A stretch of 15,967 bases of DNA, from NCBI GenBank assembly GCA_900768695.1, contig CAAGDY010000044.1, forward strand, positions 1 to 15,967, written 5' to 3'. The stretch comes from an uncultured Anaerovibrio sp. (lineage in GTDB: Bacteria; Bacillota; Negativicutes; Selenomonadales; Selenomonadaceae). The position numbers and the translations under genes are program-made. The notes under the pieces are model-generated. The model made no database searches. It was not told the origin of the DNA and saw nothing but the letters and a program-made list of their open reading frames with translations. Numbering within the stretch: position 1 is the first letter of the stretch; each line of letters starts with the position of its first letter. This document shows positions 1-5,747 of the stretch, one piece after another.

Positions 1-122
1 GCCTTGTGGGCAGCATCACGGGCGCTATAGATGGTACCGCTAATCAGCACGCTGTCACCAGCACGCAGGGTGCGGGATACTTCCTCAGTCAAAGGTGTAG
101 TAATGCGAATCTTTTCAGCCAT
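1..122 (-). CDS. Class I fumarate hydratase (Fe-S), beta subunit, N-terminal fragment
   Basis: The minus-strand frame from an ATG at 122 encodes MAEKIRITTPLTEE and then a GDSVLISGTIYSARDAAHK stretch. This is the conserved beginning of the beta subunit of two-subunit class I fumarases and related Fe-S hydro-lyases. Only about 40 residues are visible and the gene leaves the window at its 3' side. A strong GGAGGA ribosome binding site lies in the 17-base gap after the alpha-subunit stop (140), so the two subunits are almost certainly cotranscribed and made together. The beta subunit supplies part of the substrate pocket; the cluster cysteines are in alpha. L-tartrate dehydratase beta subunits look alike, so substrate assignment rests on family frequency. 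No gene symbol is given because fumA and fumB denote single-chain isozymes in E. coli. Confidence 0.85.
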   Translation of the reverse strand, partial: MAEKIRITTPLTEEVSRTLRAGDSVLISGTIYSARDAAHK

Positions 123-139
123 TATCTTTCTTCCTCCTC

Positions 140-982
140 TTATAATACACGCTCAGAATGGCGCATTGCATGACAGCAGATGGTCACTGCAACAGGCAGT
201 CCGGCAATGTGGGTAGGACCCCACTCGATGTTCACGGCCAGGGCAGAAGTAGTGCCGCCCAGCTGAGGCCCGATACCGGTCTTGTTGATCATCTCGAGGA
301 GCTCGCCCTCCAGGTTCGCATAGTCAGGATGCGCATTACGGACATTGGTAGGACGCATCAGGGCGCGCTTGGACAGGTATGCAGCCTGATCCATGGTACC
401 GCCGATGCCTACGCCTACAACCATCGGAGGACAAGGGTTGCAGCTTGCATGCTGGATAATATCCAGAACAGCCTTCTTCACACCCTCAACACCGTCAGCA
501 GGAACCAGCATCTTGATGCCGGACTTGTTCTCGCTGCCGAAGCCCTTCAGGGTAACCTCAATCTTCAGCTTGTCACCATCTACAATCTTGGTGTAGATGA
601 TAGCAGGCGTATTGTTCTGAGTGTTCACACGGTTGAACAGAGGCTCAGCTACAACGGACTTACGCAAATACCCCTCAACGTAACCCTTTGCAACACCTGC
701 ATTGATGGCATCGGTCAGATTGCCGCCCTCAATGTGCAGATCCTGGCCGATCTCAAGGAAGACGATGGTCATGCCGGTATCCTGGCAGATAGGACGATCC
801 TCTGCCCGGGCAATCTCGGAATTGCGGATGATCTGATCAAGAACATCACAGCCAACAGGAGACTCCTCGGTTTCCCTGCCCTTCTTCAATGCCTCATATA
901 CATCCTTTGGCAAATAATAGGCAGCTTCCTTGCACATCTGCGCTACTTCAGCAGTAATCTGCTCTACATTAATTGTACGCAA
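140..982 (-). CDS. Class I fumarate hydratase (Fe-S), alpha subunit
   Basis: This 280-residue protein should catalyse reversible hydration of fumarate to malate in the reductive or oxidative branch of central metabolism, using an oxygen-labile [4Fe-4S] cluster. The three cysteine regions expected to hold the cluster are all visible: PICQDTG (Cys66), CNPCPP followed by VVGVGIGG (Cys184 region), and PTHIAGLPVAVTICCHAMRH (Cys269/270). Length and order match the family. The start is a TTG at 982, chosen because GGAGG (990-994) lies seven bases upstream and translation from it gives the expected N-terminus; no ATG is well placed. The beta subunit follows after 17 bases. A promoter lies at 1028-1056. 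L-tartrate dehydratase alpha is the main alternative and cannot be excluded from sequence alone. Confidence 0.93.
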   Translation of the reverse strand: MRTINVEQITAEVAQMCKEAAYYLPKDVYEALKKGRETEESPVGCDVLDQIIRNSEIARAEDRPICQDTGMTIVFLEIGQDLHIEGGNLTDAINAGVAKGYVEGYLRKSVVAEPLFNRVNTQNNTPAIIYTKIVDGDKLKIEVTLKGFGSENKSGIKMLVPADGVEGVKKAVLDIIQHASCNPCPPMVVGVGIGGTMDQAAYLSKRALMRPTNVRNAHPDYANLEGELLEMINKTGIGPQLGGTTSALAVNIEWGPTHIAGLPVAVTICCHAMRHSERVL

Positions 983-1027
983 AGTAAACCCTCCCTAAAT
1001 ATATAATATAATCACATTCGCTACTTT

Positions 1028-1056
1028 ATAATATCATATTTTTAAATTGCTTTCAA
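1028..1056 (-). promoter_or_regulatory. Predicted sigma-A promoter of the fumarase genes
   Basis: On the minus strand TTGAAA (1051-1056) and TATTAT (1028-1033) are separated by exactly 17 bases, a near-consensus vegetative promoter. It is the best match in the AT-rich gap and lies about 45 bases ahead of the TTG start. The start point is not proven. Confidence 0.7.
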
Positions 1057-1169
1057 CCTAATAACGGCAAGGGGTTTAGGGAAAATAAAGTGAACCGAAT
1101 TCATCTTTTTTGTATTGATTTATCATAATTATAATTAGAAATTTGTATAATAAATTTTACGAATATTGT

Positions 1170-1715
1170 TCAAAATAACCCGAACCATTTTTCACGTTTT
1201 TTTCCTCTGCCGTTCCTGTCAGAAGCAGTCCTGTCCTCAAGATGATAATGGTAAATTTCCGGCTCTGCGCCTTCATGCAGTTCCAGCACCATAAAGGACT
1301 GACCACCACCGTCCCGGGGATAGGCCAGGCTGCCCGGATTGATGAGAAGCACACCGTCTACCTTTTCCTTGAAGGCCACATGGCTGTGGCCGAAGACGGC
1401 AATATCCGCGCCGTTTTCCTCTGCGGCCTGCACCATGCCGTAGGGGGAGCCCTTTACGCCGTAGATATGGCCATGGGTCAGGAAAATCCTGTGCCCCTCC
1501 GCCTCCACTACCTCTTCCTCCGGCACGCTGCGGTTGCCCCAGTCGCAGTTCCCTGCTACATTTACCACCTTGGCATCATACACCATATCCAGATATTCGG
1601 CATCATGAATCATATCCCCTGCATGAAGCCACAAATCAATCTCACCTGCCAGCTCCACCGCCTGGTCAATGGCCGCGGTATTGCCGTGGGTATCGCTTAT
1701 CAATCCGATTTTCAT
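1170..1715 (-). CDS. YfcE/YsnB-family metallophosphodiesterase
   Basis: This 181-residue calcineurin-like phosphoesterase carries the complete two-metal signature. The motifs are ISDTHGN (Asp8, His10), HAGD (Asp34), VAGNCD (Asn56), LTHGH (His81/His83), FGHSH (109-112) and INPGS. Small proteins of this family (E. coli YfcE, B. subtilis YsnB, M. jannaschii MJ0936) hydrolyse phosphodiesters in vitro, but the natural substrate is generally unknown. The ATG at 1715 has GAGGTG eight bases upstream. It follows rdgB after 77 bases, giving the rph-rdgB-ysnB order known from Bacillus, which suggests a role near RNA or nucleotide turnover. The basic C-terminal tail after about residue 160 (DRNGRGKKREK) is extra to the core fold. 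No clear terminator was found after the stop. Confidence 0.9.
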   Translation of the reverse strand: MKIGLISDTHGNTAAIDQAVELAGEIDLWLHAGDMIHDAEYLDMVYDAKVVNVAGNCDWGNRSVPEEEVVEAEGHRIFLTHGHIYGVKGSPYGMVQAAEENGADIAVFGHSHVAFKEKVDGVLLINPGSLAYPRDGGGQSFMVLELHEGAEPEIYHYHLEDRTASDRNGRGKKREKWFGLF

Positions 1716-1792
1716 CTCAAATACACCTCAATATATCATGAAAAATCCGGAACACTCCTGCAAAGCATCCCTGCTATGCCAGCCATATCAGG

Positions 1793-2455
1793 TCAGCGCC
1801 CTGCAAAATAATCCTGCAAAAGCCCTGCCATCTCCCTCAGGGCCGCTCCCCGGTGGCTGATGGCCTGCTTTTCCGCCAAGGTCATCTCAGCCATGGTCAC
1901 ATCCCCCACATAAAAGTAAGGGTCGTAGCCAAAGCCGTTATCGCCTCTTGCCTGAAGGCGAATTTCACCACGGCAGAAGCCCTGTGCCGTCAGTATCCTG
2001 CCGTCGGTGTCAATAAAGGTCAGGGCGCACTGATAGGCCGCCGGTGAGGACTCCCTGCCCAGAGCCTTCAGCTCCTGCTGCAGCTTGGCATTGTTGTCCC
2101 CGTCGCTGGCATTCTCCCCGGCAAAGCGGGCGGAATACACGCCCGGCGCACCGTCCAGCGCCTCCACCTCCAGCCCGGAATCGTCCGCAAGGCAGGCCAT
2201 GCCTGTCTGCTTCCGGTAATACCCGGCTTTAATCAGGGAATTAGCCTGAAAGGTATCACCGTCCTCCACCGGCTCCTCATACCTCTCCGCCAGGTCAGCC
2301 AGCGAAACCAGCTCTACCGGCAGCTCATGAAAAGCATTCATCATTTCCCGCACCTTGCCCTGATTCTTCGTGGCAATCACGATTTTCAGCTTTTCCTGTC
2401 CCTTTGCTGCCATCTGCACATTTTTCTTGTCATTTGATAAATTATTCATATTCAT
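1793..2455 (-). CDS. rdgB: XTP/dITP diphosphatase (RdgB/HAM1 family)
   Basis: The enzyme removes non-canonical purine nucleotides (dITP, XTP) from the pool by splitting off pyrophosphate. The family motifs are present in order: IVIATKNQGK, FQANSLIKAGYY, LADDSGLEVEALDGAPGVYS with the acidic active-site residues, RGDNGFGYDPYF, and SHRGAAL near the C-terminus. The chosen ATG at 2455 has GAGG (2462-2465) six bases upstream and gives about 220 residues, near the usual 195-205. The frame stays open upstream. An ATG at 2527 overlaps the rph stop by one base and would add a hydrophobic segment, and a further ATG lies at 2548. ATG 2413 lacks a ribosome binding site. Function is secure; the start is less so. 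Confidence 0.93.
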   Translation of the reverse strand: MNMNNLSNDKKNVQMAAKGQEKLKIVIATKNQGKVREMMNAFHELPVELVSLADLAERYEEPVEDGDTFQANSLIKAGYYRKQTGMACLADDSGLEVEALDGAPGVYSARFAGENASDGDNNAKLQQELKALGRESSPAAYQCALTFIDTDGRILTAQGFCRGEIRLQARGDNGFGYDPYFYVGDVTMAEMTLAEKQAISHRGAALREMAGLLQDYFAGR

Positions 2456-2461
2456 ATTTAT

Positions 2462-2465
2462 CCTC
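2462..2465 (-). promoter_or_regulatory. Ribosome binding site favouring the 2455 start of rdgB
   Basis: GAGG lies six bases ahead of ATG 2455 and is the best spaced Shine-Dalgarno sequence among the candidate rdgB starts. For ATG 2527 the nearest GGAGG is about 14 bases away, so that start would need coupling to rph termination. Confidence 0.5.
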
Positions 2466-2526
2466 GACCAGCGAACCAACCAGGCATATAGCCCCAATAG
2501 AACTATATACAACAGATTGTCCAGCA

Positions 2527-3303
2527 TTATTCTCGGCCTACCCTCCATACCAGCACGTTGCCCAGCACATCCTTCTCATAGGAAATCAGCTCATCAATGC
2601 CCTTCTCCGCCAGGGCCAGCAGGCTGTTCATCTCATCCCGGCTAAAGGGACGCCCTTCACCGGTGCCCTGCACCTCCACAAACTGCCCCTCGCCGGTCAT
2701 AATCACGTTCATATCCACCACACCGGCGGAATCCTCCTCATAGCAAAGGTCAAGGAGCGGTTCCCCGGCAGGGGAAATGCCTACGCTAATGGCCGCCAGA
2801 AAATCCTTCACCGGAAACGGCTTCTTTTCATCATAGATACTGTTGCAGGCTTCCACCAGGGCGATAAACGCCCCTGTAATAGAAGCCGTCCTTGTGCCAC
2901 CGTCCGCCTGAATTACATCGCAGTCTATGATAATCGTCCGCTCTCCCAGCGCCTTCATGTCCATGACGGAGCGCAGGCTACGGCCTATGAGCCGCTGGAT
3001 TTCCTGGGTGCGTCCCGTCTGCCTGCCGCGGGTCGCCTCCCGCGGCGTTCTGGTATTGGTGGCGCTTGGCAGCAGGGAATACTCCGCTGTCAGCCAGCCC
3101 TCGCCGGTTCCCCGCAAAAAATTCGGCACCCTTTCCTCGATGGTGGCCGCGCAGATTACCTTGGTATTGCCCATCTCAATCAGCACCGAGCCGGCAGGAT
3201 TTTTCTGAAAAAAACGATTTATCCGATAACGGCGCAGCTGGTCTGCCTGCCGCCCGTCAGGGCGTCCCTCCGGCTGAGCCTTGCGCCCATTCTTCCGCTC
3301 CAT
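2527..3303 (-). CDS. rph: Ribonuclease PH
   Basis: This 258-residue phosphorolytic 3'-to-5' exoribonuclease trims tRNA 3' ends and other stable RNAs. Recognisable parts are the N-terminal GRPDGRQADQLRRYRIN region (RNase PH proteins commonly begin RxDGRxxxxLRp), TEYS-like LTAEYSLLPSATNTRTPRE, the Arg-rich RGRQTGRTQEIQRLIGRSLR that binds phosphate and RNA, and GGTRTASITGA (135-145). DLCYEEDSAGVVDMNVIMTGEG carries the metal-site aspartates. The ATG at 3303 is chosen because AAGGAGG (3310-3316) lies six bases upstream; the frame's upstream extension would be unrelated to the family. It heads the rph-rdgB-ysnB cluster. The stop codon overlaps a possible rdgB start (TAATG at 2529-2525). Confidence 0.96.
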   Translation of the reverse strand: MERKNGRKAQPEGRPDGRQADQLRRYRINRFFQKNPAGSVLIEMGNTKVICAATIEERVPNFLRGTGEGWLTAEYSLLPSATNTRTPREATRGRQTGRTQEIQRLIGRSLRSVMDMKALGERTIIIDCDVIQADGGTRTASITGAFIALVEACNSIYDEKKPFPVKDFLAAISVGISPAGEPLLDLCYEEDSAGVVDMNVIMTGEGQFVEVQGTGEGRPFSRDEMNSLLALAEKGIDELISYEKDVLGNVLVWRVGRE

Positions 3304-3309
3304 ACAATT

Positions 3310-3316
3310 CCTCCTT
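3310..3316 (-). promoter_or_regulatory. Strong ribosome binding site fixing the rph start
   Basis: AAGGAGG is a near-perfect Shine-Dalgarno sequence six bases before ATG 3303. It rules out the longer reading frame that begins at 3372. Confidence 0.85.
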
Positions 3317-3330
3317 GCAAAAACCTTACC

Positions 3331-3353
3331 ATTATATGATACCATAAAAACAC
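3331..3353 (-). promoter_or_regulatory. Possible -10 region of the rph promoter
   Basis: A perfect TATAAT lies at 3331-3336 on the minus strand, 27 bases before the rph start. The matching -35 position falls in the T-tract of the crcB terminator and has no good TTGACA match, so this is a -10-only call. It may depend on other contacts or an activator. Confidence 0.45.
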
Positions 3354-3386
3354 AAAAAAATACTGCCAGCAACCAAAACTGACAGT
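3354..3386 (-). terminator. Rho-independent terminator after crcB
   Basis: On the minus strand an 8-bp stem (3379-3386 with 3362-3369, one G-U pair) closes a nine-base loop and is followed by a run of seven T (3354-3360). It lies 35 bases after the crcB stop and ends the thioesterase-to-crcB unit. Its T-tract merges into the presumed rph promoter. Confidence 0.85.
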
Positions 3387-3420
3387 AAAATTTTGAATAA
3401 CCTGATATCAGACTATAGCA

Positions 3421-3804
3421 TCAGCTCAGCCAGTTCGCCGCATACATGCCCATCAGCACCGCCCCGACGCCCAGGCTGACGTTGCCCACCACGTTCAGCA
3501 AGGAAGACATAACGTGCTGATTCTGCATCAGGCTGACTGTTTCCATGCTGAAGGAAGAAAAGGTGGTAAAGCCTCCCATAAAGCCTACCAGCAGAAGCAG
3601 CCTGATATGCTCCGGCACAGGCATGCTCTTGTTGAGAAAATAAAACATCACCGCACCCATGCAGAAGCTGCCTATGATATTGGCGGCAAAGGTGCCGTAG
3701 GGAAAGCTACCGCCCACATGATTGCCCATAAAGGTAGTCACCAGATAGCGGCTGACGGCCCCCAGGCCGCCACCTACAAAAACCAGCAAAGCATTAAACA
3801 GCAT
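3421..3804 (-). CDS. crcB: Fluoride efflux channel CrcB/Fluc
   Basis: This 127-residue membrane protein has four predicted helices. It carries the family hallmarks GGGLGAVSRY (11-20), PYGTFAANIIGSF with the pore Asn42, and GFMGGFTTFSSFS (74-86), which holds the central Na+ site and phenylalanines of the fluoride track. Fluc channels work as antiparallel dual-topology dimers and export F- from the cytoplasm. A single copy, as here, implies a homodimer. It is the last gene of a four-gene unit: the upstream CofE-like gene stops five bases before its ATG, and AGGGGT serves as ribosome binding site. No fluoride riboswitch was recognised ahead of this gene or at the head of the unit. Confidence 0.95.
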   Translation of the reverse strand: MLFNALLVFVGGGLGAVSRYLVTTFMGNHVGGSFPYGTFAANIIGSFCMGAVMFYFLNKSMPVPEHIRLLLLVGFMGGFTTFSSFSMETVSLMQNQHVMSSLLNVVGNVSLGVGAVLMGMYAANWLS

Positions 3805-3809
3805 AAAAA

Positions 3810-4472
3810 TTACCCCTGTTCCTGCAACTTCCGGAAATTCTTGATAATTACAATCGGAGTTTTCTGGGAAGCATTGCCAAAAGGATTGTCAATCAGAAGC
3901 CGTGCCGCCCTTTCGCCATCCAGGCCGGCAGAAGCCCCTACCACCCTGGAGCGCTTCAGGTCGTTTACATCGGCAATCAGTCCGCCAAAACAGCCCAGAC
4001 GCTGCTTCAGCTGCTCTACCACCTTCTCCGGCTCCTTCGGGCCGTAGACAATGTGCTTATCAAAAGGAGGCATCGTGCCGGTAACGTCATCAATCAGGGC
4101 AGTCTGCTCACCGCCCCACTTGTAAAACAGGCCGTTCATACCTACCAGCTTGCCCAAAAAGCCCATAACCAGGGCACCGGCAACACGCCACTTGCCCTCC
4201 ACATCCATCAGGGACTGCATGCCATGAGGGCTGGCCAGGGAGCCATAGTCCGGAATGAAGCGGCAGCAGAGCCGTGCTACGCGGGTAATCTTCAAATCCT
4301 CCGGACGGATTGCCCTGCCCTGGGTAATGGCGACCACGCTCTCCGCCACGGAAATAACGTCATCCGGGCCAATCTTGCCCCTGGTATAACGCTCTACAAC
4401 ATCGATAATATCATCCTTCTCCGTCAAAATCCTCGTCGGAATAGGCACCAAATCTATCTTAATATCGCTCAT
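3810..4472 (-). CDS. CofE-like protein (coenzyme F420:gamma-glutamyl ligase family), function unknown
   Basis: This 220-residue soluble protein resembles the CofE fold in its first third. VPIPTRILTEKDDIIDVVERY and then DDVISVAESVVAITQGRAIRPEDL (37-60) match the region where true CofE has a GDILVVAQKIVSKSEGR-like block. The later part has ALIDDVTGTMPPFDKHIVYGP, IADVNDLKRSRVVGAS and LLIDNPFGNASQKTP. The nucleotide-site DSFGRPWR-type motif of real CofE is not visible, and no F420 pathway gene is nearby, so F420 glutamylation is unlikely. The ATG at 4472 is used because GGAGG lies nine bases upstream; a TTG at 4481 abuts the ribosome binding site. Gaps to the neighbours are 18 and 5 bases, so it is cotranscribed with crcB and the membrane protein. 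The family link is moderate and the reaction is unknown. Confidence 0.65.
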   Translation of the reverse strand: MSDIKIDLVPIPTRILTEKDDIIDVVERYTRGKIGPDDVISVAESVVAITQGRAIRPEDLKITRVARLCCRFIPDYGSLASPHGMQSLMDVEGKWRVAGALVMGFLGKLVGMNGLFYKWGGEQTALIDDVTGTMPPFDKHIVYGPKEPEKVVEQLKQRLGCFGGLIADVNDLKRSRVVGASAGLDGERAARLLIDNPFGNASQKTPIVIIKNFRKLQEQG

Positions 4473-4490
4473 GTCAAACAACCTCCCAAC

Positions 4491-5066
4491 TCAGTCCTGT
4501 ACCAGCTCTGTACCTGCCAGAGCAGCCACCTCCGCTGCCGGTACCTCGATGCGCACCTGACGGTAATGGCAAGGCGTACGACCGGTTTCCAGCCAGATAA
4601 GCTGGAAGTTGAAATCAGGCATGCGGGAAACTGCTTCCTTGATGGACATGCCCTTTCTGGCAATCAGCTTCACCTGGCACTTGATGGACGCCTTGTCCAG
4701 TCCGCCCTTATAGCCCTTCTTCTGAATGATGTACGCCTCAAAATAATCATCCTCACGAGGCGCAGTCACCAGCTCCGCATGACCGCGGGTTTCCAGGCCG
4801 TCATACTGCTCATAAGGCAGCTGCGGACGCACCAAAGCATCCATGATGGTGGCGCACTGCTTGCCCTCATTGACAAACTCAATCACTGTGCTGATGGTCA
4901 GGCTATCCTCAGTCTGCTCGTCCACAGCCAGCCTGCTGCGGCTCTCCACCTTCGGCACAATAATCTCCGTCCCTGCATGGCACAGATACAGCTTTACCAG
5001 TACAGCCAGCACTGCCACAGCTGCCACCAGCCACAGCAGGCAATCAAAAAAAGTAACTGAACACAT
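4491..5066 (-). CDS. Hypothetical protein with one N-terminal membrane helix
   Basis: I do not recognise this 191-residue protein. It begins MCSVTFFDCLLWLVAAVAVL and continues AVLVKLYLC, so residues about 7-29 form one hydrophobic helix. A soluble domain of about 160 residues follows, rich in beta-prone stretches such as LTISTVIEFVNEGKQCATIMDALVRP, KASIKCQVKLIARKG and YRQVRIEVPAAEVAAL. These suggest a beta-sandwich, with the central ATIMDALVRPQLPYEQYDGLE possibly a loop. The ATG at 5066 is preferred over 5081 because GGAGG lies seven bases upstream of it. It sits in the middle of the thioesterase-to-crcB unit, 39 bases after the thioesterase and 18 before the CofE-like gene. That context hints at a shared envelope or anion-related job but does not define it. 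Confidence 0.75.
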   Translation of the reverse strand: MCSVTFFDCLLWLVAAVAVLAVLVKLYLCHAGTEIIVPKVESRSRLAVDEQTEDSLTISTVIEFVNEGKQCATIMDALVRPQLPYEQYDGLETRGHAELVTAPREDDYFEAYIIQKKGYKGGLDKASIKCQVKLIARKGMSIKEAVSRMPDFNFQLIWLETGRTPCHYRQVRIEVPAAEVAALAGTELVQD

Positions 5067-5105
5067 ATAATTTCCTCCCATTATATCTATATATCCATGA
5101 CAAAA

Positions 5106-5516
5106 TCAATCAAGCATAACCTTCAGCTTGTCATAATACTTATCCGGCAGGCGGGTAATTTTCCCCGTGGCCCTGCTGGTAAACACATTCTGGGTAAAGC
5201 CGGTCACCAGCACCGTATCATCGCAGGCCCGCAGCACACGGTAGCTGAATGCCATCTTTGCCTTGGTAAGCGCCACCGGCGTGGTCTCAATGACAAGCTC
5301 ATCGTCAAAATAGCCTGAGTTCATGTACTTGGCACTGACCTCGGTAATCGGGAAAACATACCCATCGTCCATAAGCTCCGTCAGGGTAATCCCCGCCTGA
5401 CGCAGAAACTCCACCCTGCCAATCTCAAACCAGCGTATATAATTGGAGTGATGTACCACCGCCATAGCATCAGTATCATAAAAATTAACCTTGTGTGCCA
5501 CAGTCGTAACCATCAT
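5106..5516 (-). CDS. Acyl-CoA thioesterase, 4-hydroxybenzoyl-CoA thioesterase (YbgC/FadM) type
   Basis: This 136-residue hotdog-fold protein has the signature FYDTDAMAVVHHSNYIRW, then FEIGRVEFLRQ, where the Asp of the DTD block (Asp16) is the expected catalytic residue. The C-terminal half continues VSAKYMNSGYFDDELVIET, the usual second strand group. Members hydrolyse acyl- or aryl-CoA thioesters, and YbgC types act near the Tol-Pal envelope system; no tol gene is present here. Start 5516 has AGGAGG four to five bases upstream and an adjacent second ATG (5513) fits equally well. It is the first gene of the unit ending with crcB and is driven by a good promoter at 5567-5595. The substrate cannot be told from sequence. 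Confidence 0.88.
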   Translation of the reverse strand: MMVTTVAHKVNFYDTDAMAVVHHSNYIRWFEIGRVEFLRQAGITLTELMDDGYVFPITEVSAKYMNSGYFDDELVIETTPVALTKAKMAFSYRVLRACDDTVLVTGFTQNVFTSRATGKITRLPDKYYDKLKVMLD

Positions 5517-5566
5517 TCTGCCTCCTTTAATGAGCTACACAATTAAACCAAAAATTCAACTTACTC

Positions 5567-5595
5567 ACTATAAAACTATTACGAAAAAAAGTCAA
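5567..5595 (-). promoter_or_regulatory. Predicted sigma-A promoter of the thioesterase-to-crcB unit
   Basis: On the minus strand TTGACT (5590-5595) and TATAGT (5567-5572) are 17 bases apart, one of the best promoter matches in the window. It lies about 50 bases ahead of the thioesterase start and just past the MATE terminator. Confidence 0.75.
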
Positions 5596-5600
5596 GAGCA

Positions 5601-5656
5601 TAAAACAAAACACCCCCGCGTTTGACAAAAATCCTTTATGTCAGACACGGGGTGTT
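5601..5656 (-). terminator. Rho-independent terminator after the MATE gene
   Basis: An imperfect hairpin pairs 5649-5656 with 5609-5616 (8 bp, GC-rich) and 5639-5643 with 5623-5627, with an asymmetric interior mismatch and an 11-base loop. On the minus strand it is followed by a T-rich stretch interrupted by one G (5601-5610). It separates the MATE gene from the thioesterase unit. Confidence 0.75.
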
Positions 5657-5747
5657 GTAAAATTACAATAACGCTAAGCAGTGATACATTTTGGGAACGA
5701 AAATTTATTGCCAGCAGCACTATTATTAACTTCGCTTCAACGGCTGG

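Noticed and set aside
158..1006. Long plus-strand open frame of about 280 codons opposite the fumarase alpha gene
   Set aside because: It is the antisense shadow of a gene with full motif support; its protein has no recognisable domain and no ribosome binding site.
1057..1080. Weak inverted repeat CCTAA/TTAGG upstream of the fumarase promoter
   Set aside because: The arms are five bases with a long spacer, the level expected by chance; it has no T-run, so it is not a terminator for the phosphodiesterase gene.
2404..3339. Plus-strand open frame of about 310 codons across rdgB and rph
   Set aside because: It crosses two genes with secure motifs on the other strand and shows no protein family features.
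3810..4472. Coenzyme F420 biosynthesis
   Set aside because: Only partial similarity to CofE is seen, key blocks are missing and no other F420 gene is present, so the pathway was not claimed.
5060..5570. Fluoride riboswitch ahead of the crcB-containing unit
   Set aside because: No match to the conserved pseudoknot sequence was seen in the leader of the thioesterase gene or in the short gaps before crcB.
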